DNA from: Campylobacteraceae bacterium
GTDB lineage: Bacteria; Campylobacterota; Campylobacteria; Campylobacterales; Sulfurospirillaceae
Direction of reading: 5' to 3'
Assembly: GCA_027055635.1 (NCBI GenBank)
Contig: JALUMZ010000275.1
Span: 1-6,664 of the forward strand
DNA length: 6,664 nucleotides
Shown: positions 1 to 6,637 of the stretch, in pieces
Layout of the letters: every line of letters starts with the position of its first letter
How positions within the stretch are numbered: the stretch's first letter is position 1
Position numbers and translations under genes: made by a program
The notes under the pieces: generated by a model
The model's input: the letters and a program-made list of their open reading frames with translations, nothing else
Told to the model about the DNA's origin: nothing
The model's database searches: none

Positions 1-1
1 C

Positions 2-30
2 CACTATAACGAGCTTTGCTCATTATAGTG
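2..30. repeat. short palindromic hairpin at the window's left edge
   Basis: The arms CACTATAA (2-9) and TTATAGTG (23-30) are perfect reverse complements. A second pair, GAGC (11-14) and GCTC (18-21), continues the stem after one C/A mismatch and closes on a TTT loop. The stem is strong, but the sequence after it (CGTAAAAATC) has no T-run on the + strand, so it is not a standard intrinsic terminator in that direction. On the other strand the flank leaves the window. It may be the terminator of a gene outside the window or a dispersed palindromic repeat. A hairpin of similar design lies at the other end of the window. Confidence 0.5.
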
Positions 31-66
31 CGTAAAAATCATATTACAAAGTAGAGAATCTTAGAG

Positions 67-107
67 AAGATGTCCTCCCCGCAAAAAGTGGACATCTTAA
101 TTTGTTT
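67..107 (+). terminator. inverted repeat with T-rich tail: possible terminator of an upstream gene, or insertion-sequence end
   Basis: AAGATGTCC (67-75) and GGACATCTT (90-98) form a perfect 9-bp stem around a 14-nt loop. The + strand then reads AATTTGTTT, a moderately T-rich tail. It could terminate a gene lying left of the window. The loop is longer than usual for a terminator. The core from 71 to 94 also starts TG and ends CA and resembles IS3-family terminal repeats, so the terminator reading is not certain. Confidence 0.4.
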
Positions 108-136
108 ACACAATCCATAAGATACTCAAATATGAT
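105..136 (+). promoter_or_regulatory. probable putA promoter
   Basis: A -10-like TATGAT lies at 131-136 in a very AT-rich stretch and would start transcription near 143, leaving a leader of about 25 nt before the putA ATG. A TTTACA at 105-110 resembles a -35 box, but the 20-nt spacing is too long for a good sigma-70 match. Known Campylobacter sigma-70 promoters depend little on a -35 box, so the -10 is the main evidence. No operator was recognised. Confidence 0.35.
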
Positions 137-155
137 TTAAAATAAAATTAAAATT

Positions 156-160
156 GAGGA
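156..160 (+). promoter_or_regulatory. putA ribosome binding site (decides the start)
   Basis: GAGGA lies 8 nt upstream of the ATG at 169. The alternative in-frame TTG at 154 would place this Shine-Dalgarno sequence inside the coding region and has no purine-rich site of its own. The ATG at 169 is therefore preferred. Confidence 0.75.
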
Positions 161-168
161 AAGAGACT

Positions 169-3100
169 ATGTTAGAAAACAAAGTTGTGATGAATCGTGC
201 CATTGCTTTGGCAGAAAAATGGCAACAAAGAGCAGATGAACTGGTGAGTGATTTTGATAAGAAATTTCATATCAAAATGAATAAAATGCTTACACATCCG
301 AAAGATAAAGTTTTACTTATCGAATTGATGGATCAATCTTTTAGGACAAAAAACAATAAAAGAGTAGCAAATCAGATAGAGTATCTCTTCGACAAATATG
401 GGATGGCTTCATTTTTCACTACAAGCGAAAGATTTTTGGTATTTTTGTTTTTAAATGCAGGAGTTTACCTACCGGATATATCTATACCTCTTTTTATAAA
501 AAATATCAGAGAAGATACAAAAACCGTTGTGATTAAAGGCGAAGAAGATGTCTTTAATGCACACTTGCAAAAAAGAAAAAAAGAGGGAACAAGAGTAAAT
601 GTTAACCTTATAGGTGAAGTCGTTTTAGGCGAAGAAGAGGCAGAAACCAGAATGTTAAAATACCTAGAGCTTCTTACAAATCCAAATGTTGATTATATCT
701 CTATCAAAATTTCCACTCTCTTTTCGCAGATAAATGCGCTCTCTTATGAAGATACTATAGAGCAACTTGTTACAAGATTGAGTCGCATATTTGCTCAAGC
801 GAAAAAGTATAGTTTTACAAACTCAAAAGGGAAAAAAGAGAATAAATTTATAAATCTTGACATGGAGGAGTATCGTGATTTAGCATTGACATATTATGCT
901 TTTACAAGAACACTATCTAAACCTGAATTTAAAGATTTTTATGCAGGAATCGTACTTCAAGCCTATCTTCCAGACTCTCATCTATGGCAGAAAAAACTCA
1001 TAGAGTTTGCCAAAAATAGAGTTGAAAATGGAGGAAGTCCTATCAAAATGCGCCTTGTAAAAGGTGCAAATATGGAGATGGAAGATACTGAAGCAGCTCT
1101 AAGAGGCTGGGAAAGCACTCCATATCACAGAAAAATAGATACAGATAGCAACTATAAGATAATGGCAGAGTATGGCATGAGAAAAGAGCATATAGAGTAT
1201 GTTCATCTTGGTATCGCTTCACACAATCTTTTTGAGCAGGCTTATGCATATGAGCTTGCAAAAGAGTATGGAGTAAACGAATTTCATACAATGGAGATGC
1301 TTGAGGGCATGAGTGAGTCTGCAAGACTTGCTATCAAAGAGATTAGTCATGATTTGATACTATATGCACCGACTGCCAAAAAAGAGCAATTTACAAATGC
1401 CATCGCCTATCTTGTCAGAAGACTTGATGAAAACACAGGGAAAGAGAACTTCATAAGATACTCATTTGGATTAAAAGTCGGCTCAAGTGATTGGAATATG
1501 TTAAGAGATATGTTCATCAAATCTTTAGAAAACACAAAAAATCTTTTTATCGGCTCAAACAGAACTCAAGACAGACTAAATGAAGACTGGAGTAATTTCA
1601 AAGGAAGTAGTTATCTAACGAGTGAATTTAAAAATGAACCTGACACCGATTTTATACTTCCAAACAATAAAATTTGGGCTCAAAAAATCAAAGAAAAATG
1701 GATGAAAAATTCTGATTACAAACCACAAATAACTCCTGTGGTTGTTGGCGGAAAAAAGATCATAAAAGATAGAGAGACAAAAAAAGCGATAGATAAATCA
1801 CTTCTAAAAGAGGGGGTTGCTATAGGAGAGTTTGCACTTGCAAATGCAAATGATCTAAAAGATGCGGTTAAAGTTGCAAAAGATGATGTTGACGGCTGGA
1901 GAAGCATGAGCATTGAGAAAAGACACAAGATTTTATGTGATGTTGCAAATATTGTTAGAGAAAGGAGAGCTGACCTCATCGGTATCGGTGCTGCTGAAGT
2001 AGGGAAAGTTTTTGGCGAAACAGATGTTGAAGTAAGCGAAGCGATAGACTTTTTAGAATTTTATGGACACGCAAGCAGGTATTTTGAGGCGTATGAAAAT
2101 CTAAAATTTAGAGGCAAAGGAGTTGGAGTAGTTACTCCTCCTTGGAACTTTCCTGTAGCTATTCCGTTAGGTGGTCTAGCTGCTATATTGGCTTCAGGCA
2201 ACACAGCCATCATAAAACCGGCAAGCGCTGCTGCTCTAACTGCTTATGAGTTGTGTAAATGCTTTTGGGATGCAGGGGTAAGTAAAAACACTCTTCAATT
2301 TGTACCATGTCCCGGAAGTTTAGCAGGTGAGCATCTCATAACAAACAAGGATGTGGATTTTGTGATTTTAACAGGAGGAGAAGATACTGCGTATAAGATG
2401 TTAAAAACCAGACCAAATCTATTTTTGGCTGCTGAAACCGGCGGGAAAGATGCTGCTATAGTTACTGCTATGAGTGACAGGGAGCAAGCCATAAAAAATG
2501 TCGTTCATTCTGCATTTTCAAATAGTGGGCAAAAGTGTTCTGCCACATCACTTTTGATACTCGAAGAAGAAGTTTATAATGATGAAAGTTTTAAATCTGC
2601 CTTGGTAGATGCTGCAAAAAGCATGGCAACAGGCTCAGTTTGGAATTTTGTAAACAGAATTGGAACTTTAGCAAATCCAGTGGGTGGAAATCTCAAAAAA
2701 GCGATAGAGTCTCTTCAAGATGGGGAAAGCTGGGCACTAAAACCGGAGTTTGCAGATGAAAACGAATATATGCTAAAACCCGCTATCAGATGGGGTGTCA
2801 AAGATGGAAATTTTTGTCATATGAACGAACTATTTGGACCGGTTCTATCTGTCATGAAAGCCAAAGATCTTAAAGATGCCATAGATATAGTAAACAAAAC
2901 AGGATATGGACTCACTTCTGGCTTAGAGTCACTTGATGCTAGAGAGATTGAGTATTGGAGAGAAAATATAAAAGCCGGAAACTTATATATCAACAGAGGA
3001 ACAACAGGAGCTATAGTCCTAAGACAACCTTTTGGAGGCATGGGAAAATCAGCCATAGGAGCTGGACGAAAGGTGGGAATTCATAACTACATCACACAAT

Positions 3101-3768
3101 TTATGGACTTTGAAGAAGTAAGCGAACCAAAGGCAAATAAAAAAATAGAACATCCGATGTTTAACAATATAAACAAGTGGATAGATGATTCATTAAAAGG
3201 TTTATATAAAGAGTTTAATGCAGACTTCAATAAGCTAAAACCAGCCCTCCATAGCTATCTTGAAAATTATGAAAATGAGTTTGGAGTAGAAAAAGACTAT
3301 TTTCACATAAGAGGGGAGGACAATATCTTTAGATACCTGCCTCTAAACAGAGTAGGACTTAGAATCACAAAAAATGATAATGTATTTGAAATTCTTAGCA
3401 GAGTCCTAGCAGCTCATGTTTGTGGTGTAAAGCTCTTGATAAGTGTGGGTTATGAAGAGAGTAATGCCATATCTTTTCTGTTTGAAAACAAGGATGTCAT
3501 ACTAAACAGTGATGATATGCTACAAAGAGAAAGTGAAGAAGAATTTGTGAGAAATTTTGACAAGATCGACAGAATTATATACTCTGACATATCCAAAGTC
3601 ACACCTTTAGTATTTGATGAGGCTGCAAAAATTGCAAAGTTCATAGTAAGACAAAAACCTATGATGGAAGGAAGATTGGAGCTACTTAACTACATGCAAG
3701 AACAAAGCATCTCTCACAGCTACCACAGATATGGAAACTTAGGTGCTAGAGGCATAGATAAACAATAA
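169..3768 (+). CDS. putA: bifunctional proline dehydrogenase / L-glutamate-5-semialdehyde dehydrogenase PutA
   Basis: The 1199-residue enzyme oxidises proline to P5C with FAD, passing electrons to quinone, then oxidises glutamate semialdehyde to glutamate with NAD+. It is cytoplasmic and probably membrane-associated. The proline dehydrogenase barrel spans about 130-460. It shows SIKIS (K180), LDMEEY (D231-), QAY (Q264), RLVKGAN (R295-), ASHN (H352) and paired R417/R418, which match the proline-carboxylate arginines of E. coli PutA (555/556). The aldehyde dehydrogenase module spans about 545-1005: PWNFP (N660), IIKPAS (K683), ETGGK (E756), GQKCSA (catalytic C790) and ELFGP (E887). There is no N-terminal ribbon-helix-helix domain, so this PutA should not repress its own gene. 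The roughly 190-residue tail (about 1005-1199) resembles the non-catalytic ALDH-superfamily domain of long PutAs and ends in a YHRYGNLG motif. No residue loss or frameshift was seen. The gene stands alone, with no proline transporter putP beside it. Confidence 0.95.
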   Translation: MLENKVVMNRAIALAEKWQQRADELVSDFDKKFHIKMNKMLTHPKDKVLLIELMDQSFRTKNNKRVANQIEYLFDKYGMASFFTTSERFLVFLFLNAGVYLPDISIPLFIKNIREDTKTVVIKGEEDVFNAHLQKRKKEGTRVNVNLIGEVVLGEEEAETRMLKYLELLTNPNVDYISIKISTLFSQINALSYEDTIEQLVTRLSRIFAQAKKYSFTNSKGKKENKFINLDMEEYRDLALTYYAFTRTLSKPEFKDFYAGIVLQAYLPDSHLWQKKLIEFAKNRVENGGSPIKMRLVKGANMEMEDTEAALRGWESTPYHRKIDTDSNYKIMAEYGMRKEHIEYVHLGIASHNLFEQAYAYELAKEYGVNEFHTMEMLEGMSESARLAIKEISHDLILYAPTAKKEQFTNAIAYLVRRLDENTGKENFIRYSFGLKVGSSDWNMLRDMFIKSLENTKNLFIGSNRTQDRLNEDWSNFKGSSYLTSEFKNEPDTDFILPNNKIWAQKIKEKWMKNSDYKPQITPVVVGGKKIIKDRETKKAIDKSLLKEGVAIGEFALANANDLKDAVKVAKDDVDGWRSMSIEKRHKILCDVANIVRERRADLIGIGAAEVGKVFGETDVEVSEAIDFLEFYGHASRYFEAYENLKFRGKGVGVVTPPWNFPVAIPLGGLAAILASGNTAIIKPASAAALTAYELCKCFWDAGVSKNTLQFVPCPGSLAGEHLITNKDVDFVILTGGEDTAYKMLKTRPNLFLAAETGGKDAAIVTAMSDREQAIKNVVHSAFSNSGQKCSATSLLILEEEVYNDESFKSALVDAAKSMATGSVWNFVNRIGTLANPVGGNLKKAIESLQDGESWALKPEFADENEYMLKPAIRWGVKDGNFCHMNELFGPVLSVMKAKDLKDAIDIVNKTGYGLTSGLESLDAREIEYWRENIKAGNLYINRGTTGAIVLRQPFGGMGKSAIGAGRKVGIHNYITQFMDFEEVSEPKANKKIEHPMFNNINKWIDDSLKGLYKEFNADFNKLKPALHSYLENYENEFGVEKDYFHIRGEDNIFRYLPLNRVGLRITKNDNVFEILSRVLAAHVCGVKLLISVGYEESNAISFLFENKDVILNSDDMLQRESEEEFVRNFDKIDRIIYSDISKVTPLVFDEAAKIAKFIVRQKPMMEGRLELLNYMQEQSISHSYHRYGNLGARGIDKQ

Positions 3769-3772
3769 TATA

Positions 3773-3802
3773 CGGGGCACAATTTGCCCCGCCTTCTTTT
3801 TC
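3773..3802 (+). terminator. intrinsic terminator of putA, probably shared with the convergent cytochrome gene
   Basis: CGGGGCA (3773-3779) and TGCCCCG (3785-3791) form a GC-rich 7-bp stem with a CAATT loop, followed by CCTTCTTTTTC. It starts 4 nt after the putA stop codon. On the other strand the same stem is followed by TATATTATTGTTTAT, so it may also end the cytochrome transcript, whose stop lies 17 nt away. Confidence 0.85.
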
Positions 3803-3808
3803 AAGCTA

Positions 3809-4357
3809 TTATTTTACAAACATGATGGCTGCATTTGCACTTTTACTGTGATTAAATACAAAACTTCCGCCCGGTGCTGATGCATGGCAAGCGATACATC
3901 CTACAGGCTTTCCTTTGGCTACTTTTCCTGCCAAACTCATCTGTTTTTTGTTTTTCATAATTGATCCATCAGGAGCATATTTCACCCAAAACCAATCGGC
4001 ATCAGCAGGATCATAGCCTTTTCTTTTTTGCATAACTGTCACAGATGCCAGATACTTTGCTCTGTTTGCCTTTACTTTTGCAACTGTTATGTCCTTTCCT
4101 CTATAGTTTCTCTTCACTATGATTCTCTTGCCATCGATTGTTGCCTCTAGCACTTCACGCACTTTTCCATGTGGTGGACCCCCTACATAGAGATTTGCTG
4201 GAACTGAATTTAGTCCCTTCATCTCCATTTTTTGCCATAAACCTTTTGCATAACTAATATCACCACTAGAACCAAACGGCGGCATCATGGCAGCCATCGC
4301 ACCAATCGAAACAAATGCTGTTGCAGCTATAGTTGCTATAAATAATCTTGTTTTCAT
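3809..4357 (-). CDS. secreted mono-haem c-type cytochrome, cytochrome P460 family
   Basis: The 182-residue protein begins with a Sec signal peptide: MKTR, a hydrophobic stretch to about residue 20, then an AMA-A site that suggests cleavage near 22/23. The mature protein of about 160 residues would be periplasmic. One haem-binding motif, CIACH (C154, C157, H158), lies near the C-terminus and is followed by FVF (166-168). Upstream are a VTVMQKRKGYDP stretch and a DADWFWVKY core (W122, W124). This order, a WFW core, DG, CxxCH and then a (D/S)-hydrophobic-VF tail, is typical of the cytochrome P460 family. Characterised members oxidise hydroxylamine or bind NO, but many relatives have no known role. 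The lysine that cross-links to haem in true P460 cannot be assigned by eye, so enzyme activity is unproven. The start has a strong AAGGAG 7 nt upstream (4365-4370). The gene converges on putA and diverges from the kinase gene. It is richer in GC than the genes to its right. Confidence 0.8.
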   Translation of the reverse strand: MKTRLFIATIAATAFVSIGAMAAMMPPFGSSGDISYAKGLWQKMEMKGLNSVPANLYVGGPPHGKVREVLEATIDGKRIIVKRNYRGKDITVAKVKANRAKYLASVTVMQKRKGYDPADADWFWVKYAPDGSIMKNKKQMSLAGKVAKGKPVGCIACHASAPGGSFVFNHSKSANAAIMFVK

Positions 4358-4385
4358 CTCTATACTCCTTATTATTGATATTGAA

Positions 4386-4391
4386 ATTATA
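4386..4391 (-). promoter_or_regulatory. -10 box of the cytochrome gene promoter
   Basis: A perfect TATAAT reads on the minus strand. Transcription would start near 4379, giving a leader of about 20 nt that contains the AAGGAG ribosome site. At a 17-nt spacing the -35 position reads ACAATA, a poor match. The box lies 2 nt from the -10 of the divergent gene. Confidence 0.5.
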
Positions 4392-4393
4392 TT

Positions 4394-4399
4394 TATAAT
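4394..4399 (+). promoter_or_regulatory. -10 box of the phosphotransferase gene promoter
   Basis: A perfect TATAAT followed by GTG reads on the plus strand. Transcription would start near 4406, about 24 nt before the ATG at 4430. No convincing -35 box is present at normal spacing. A start at the GTG at 4400 would lie next to this box and upstream of the expected transcript start, which argues against that longer start. Confidence 0.5.
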
Positions 4400-4429
4400 G
4401 TGTTAAGTTATTGTGTAGTAATATTTTTT

Positions 4430-5152
4430 ATGAATCAAAGCATTGAAGATATTATCAAGAATTATAATTTTTTTAGAAAAAAAGCTATCATCAGTATGGA
4501 GTTATTTAAAGATCAAGGAGTATGCAATGCAACTTACCTCCTAAATACAATCGATGATAAGTTTATAGTCAAAAAATTCAACAAGGCTCTACATGTAGAT
4601 AAAAAACTAGAGCACAAAATCCAACTTATGATGAGCAAGAGAGGTATCTCTTCACAACCAATTCTCATAGATATAAAAAACCAAATTTTTATAAGCAAAT
4701 ATATAGATGGATATCATAAGTCGGTCCTTAGCATATCAGATTTAAAAAAATTGGCAAAAACACTATCTAAAGCTCATAAGGCAAAGATAAAAGAGAAAGC
4801 TTTTGATATAAGAAATTTTTTACAAAAAAATAGTCACAAGATTGATGCCAAATCAAAACAGGCTCTGCTAGAATCAAAAAAATACAAAAGAGATTTAGTA
4901 CTTTGCCATAATGACCTAAACCCTAAAAATATCCTTTTTTCACATACTATAAAATTTATAGATTGGGAGTTTGCCTCTATGAACGACAAGTATTTTGATT
5001 TGGCAGCTATTTGTATTGAATTTAAGCTCTTGCCTAAAAAAGAGAGAATCTTTATGAATGCATATTTTAAGAATGAAAAAATAGATTTTCATAAATTAAA
5101 TATTTATAAGATTATTTACAAGCAAGTTTGCTATATATGGTCGATCAATTAA
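4430..5152 (+). CDS. APH / choline-kinase-fold phosphotransferase, substrate unknown
   Basis: This 240-residue cytoplasmic protein has the kinase-like fold of aminoglycoside, choline and thiamine kinases. The N-lobe shows a GVCNATYLL glycine-loop-like stretch followed by FIVKKF, with K48 as the likely ATP lysine. The C-lobe has LCHNDLNPKN, the HxDxxxxN catalytic motif (H160, D162, N167). It continues with FIDWEFA (D178 as metal ligand, E180) and YFDLAAICIEF. All key residues are present, so an active small-molecule kinase is likely. Choline/ethanolamine or thiamine kinase relatives resemble it more than antibiotic-resistance enzymes do, but the substrate cannot be read. The protein is slightly short for the family and stops soon after the YKQVCYIW helix, so the extreme C-terminus may be lost. 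The ATG at 4430 lacks a clear ribosome site. Base composition is very AT-rich (17 G/C in 60 at both 4561-4620 and 4741-4800). The 3' end overlaps the convergent cyclase gene by 8 bp. Confidence 0.8.
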   Translation: MNQSIEDIIKNYNFFRKKAIISMELFKDQGVCNATYLLNTIDDKFIVKKFNKALHVDKKLEHKIQLMMSKRGISSQPILIDIKNQIFISKYIDGYHKSVLSISDLKKLAKTLSKAHKAKIKEKAFDIRNFLQKNSHKIDAKSKQALLESKKYKRDLVLCHNDLNPKNILFSHTIKFIDWEFASMNDKYFDLAAICIEFKLLPKKERIFMNAYFKNEKIDFHKLNIYKIIYKQVCYIWSIN

Positions 5153-6521
5153 CCACTACGCAATTTCTTCCTTGTTTTTTTGCCCGATACAGTGCCTCGT
5201 CAGCTCTATCCAGTGTCATTTCAAAATCTTCACTATCTTTAACTTCTGTCATACCCAAACTTATAGTAACATGAGGAAGATTATCTAGTTTAAAATTTTC
5301 TACATTGCTTCTAATTTGCTCGGCTACCTTAATAGCCTGATTAATGTTTTTCAGAGGAAGCAAAACCAAAAATTCTTCTCCTCCCCATCTACAAACTATA
5401 TCTGTTTGTCTTAAAGTCTGAAGCAAGACATTTGATAACTGTTTTAAAACTTTGTCCCCCACATTATGTCCAAAAGTATCATTTATTTTTTTAAAGTGAT
5501 CTATGTCTATTATTATTATCGATAGTTTATCACCTTTTTCTTTAGACAATTTATACTGAGCAAGATATAGCTCCATAAATTTCATTCTATTGTACAAGCC
5601 TGTCAAATAATCAGTCTCTGCCCTCTTCTCTAAAAGCTTACTTTTTTGCTCAAGTACACCATTTATCTGAGCTAGCTCTTGTTGATATTTTTTTACTGAA
5701 CCAACCCATTTAGTATAAGTCAAAGATATCAATCTTTTTTGTGTTATATCCCCTGATATCTTACCCTGTTTATCCACCGTAATAATCTGTTTATAATTAT
5801 TTCTCTTCATAAAATCAAGAGCTTTTTTTATAGATGTCTCTTCATCAAGCTTTTGCACAGGATGAACCATATAGTTTTTAATAGAGAGTGACATATCCGC
5901 ATCATTTTTAAAAAGTTCCAATATATCTTTTGTTGTAAATATTCCGATAGCCTCTCTATCTTCAACAATAATTACTGCATTGTATTCATATTTACTCATA
6001 TTTATCACAATATCTTTTGTGATAGTATCAGGAGAGACCCAGAGACTTCTTTTGTTATCATCCAAAAAGTGCTTAAGCGTAATATTCTCTATAAGGATGG
6101 ATGGGTCTATACTAGAAATAATATCTGTCCTTGTAACTATTCCGAAAAAATGATCATTATCATCAAGCACTACAACTAACTCATTACTATTTTGCAAGAA
6201 ATGCAATGTATCTAGTATATTTGCCTCCTTATGAATTGCGGGCAGTGGTTGTAAATCGAGTTCGTATAATTTTTTTTCAAGATTATTATTTAGAAGAGTA
6301 TCACAAAGCATATGATGTACGCTCAAATCGTAGTATCTATTTTTTTCGCACACCAATATATGCCTATGCTTAGACGATATCATTTCTCTCATAGCTTCCT
6401 TAAAAAAAGCTGATGAAGGAAATACCTTTACATCTGCGGTGGTTAATTCTTTAGCTTTAGGAAATAACATACGGTGATTGTACCTTAAAGATTCTTTTAA
6501 ATTATTGAAGAGCGCATCCAA
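5145..6521 (-). CDS. soluble diguanylate cyclase with four CBS domains and a GGDEF domain
   Basis: The 458-residue protein has no signal peptide or membrane segment. Four CBS-like repeats lie at about 20-85, 88-142, 150-205 and 215-272, forming two Bateman pairs; the first is the least typical. A linker likely to be coiled coil (about 272-302) leads to a GGDEF domain (about 300-456). That domain has DYLTGLYNR (304-312), DIDHFKKIND (D339, N347), GHNVGD (D356) and the active-site GGEEF (380-384). RQTD (371-374) sits five residues before GGEEF, the position of the inhibitory c-di-GMP site. The enzyme should therefore make c-di-GMP from two GTP and be product-inhibited. CBS pairs usually bind adenine nucleotides or SAM, which suggests, by inference, control by energy or metabolite state. 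The start is uncertain: the TTG at 6521 has no good ribosome site, and the in-frame ATG at 6470 (residue 18) would still leave the CBS domains intact. There is no EAL domain or receiver domain. Confidence 0.9.
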   Translation of the reverse strand: MDALFNNLKESLRYNHRMLFPKAKELTTADVKVFPSSAFFKEAMREMISSKHRHILVCEKNRYYDLSVHHMLCDTLLNNNLEKKLYELDLQPLPAIHKEANILDTLHFLQNSNELVVVLDDNDHFFGIVTRTDIISSIDPSILIENITLKHFLDDNKRSLWVSPDTITKDIVINMSKYEYNAVIIVEDREAIGIFTTKDILELFKNDADMSLSIKNYMVHPVQKLDEETSIKKALDFMKRNNYKQIITVDKQGKISGDITQKRLISLTYTKWVGSVKKYQQELAQINGVLEQKSKLLEKRAETDYLTGLYNRMKFMELYLAQYKLSKEKGDKLSIIIIDIDHFKKINDTFGHNVGDKVLKQLSNVLLQTLRQTDIVCRWGGEEFLVLLPLKNINQAIKVAEQIRSNVENFKLDNLPHVTISLGMTEVKDSEDFEMTLDRADEALYRAKKQGRNCVVVN

Positions 6522-6554
6522 TAAATAATTTCAAGACTATTTACAAATATCTTT

Positions 6555-6560
6555 GTTATA
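6555..6560 (-). promoter_or_regulatory. possible -10 box of the cyclase gene
   Basis: TATAAC reads on the minus strand and would start transcription near 6548, about 27 nt before the TTG start or 78 nt before the alternative ATG at 6470. The -35 region is not recognisable. This rests on a single hexamer in AT-rich DNA. Confidence 0.25.
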
Positions 6561-6567
6561 CTTATTA

Positions 6568-6585
6568 GACTTCTTGCATAACCCC
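6568..6585 (+). other. insertion-sequence-like end motif
   Basis: GACTTCTTGCATAACCCC, preceded by TTA, resembles the terminal repeats of several IS5-type elements (GA..CTT.TTGCA.AAC), which often target TNA sites. A looser copy in the same orientation, TGTGCAAAACCTTTTTT, occurs at 6620-6636. No transposase is visible, and the rest of any element would lie beyond the window. This rests on recalled family resemblance only. The remaining bases from 6522 to 6664 contain no gene. Confidence 0.2.
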
Positions 6586-6637
6586 TTATAGTCTCAGAGG
6601 ACTTAGAAGTGGTAAGATTGTGCAAAACCTTTTTTAA

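Noticed and set aside
154..168. TTG start five codons upstream of the putA ATG
   Set aside because: It would put the GAGGA ribosome site inside the gene, and nothing purine-rich precedes it.
2125..2138. Perfect 6-bp palindrome GGAGTA-GT-TACTCC inside putA
   Set aside because: It lies in the codons for the conserved GVVTPPWNFP stretch and is explained by coding; there is no T-tail.
1043..3644. Several minus-strand open frames of 64-93 codons inside putA
   Set aside because: They lie fully opposite strongly conserved enzyme motifs, have low-complexity Ser/Leu/Phe-rich translations and show no recognisable domain.
4400..4429. GTG start ten codons upstream for the kinase
   Set aside because: It directly abuts the TATAAT box, so it would precede the transcript start, and the extra residues match no part of the fold.
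4511..4560. AAGGAG followed by ATG at 4522 inside the kinase gene
   Set aside because: The ATG is out of frame with the kinase and reaches a stop after about 11 codons.
4430..5152. Aminoglycoside resistance gene
   Set aside because: It shares only the general HxDxxxxN fold; the motif surroundings look more like choline or thiamine kinases, and there is no resistance-cassette context.
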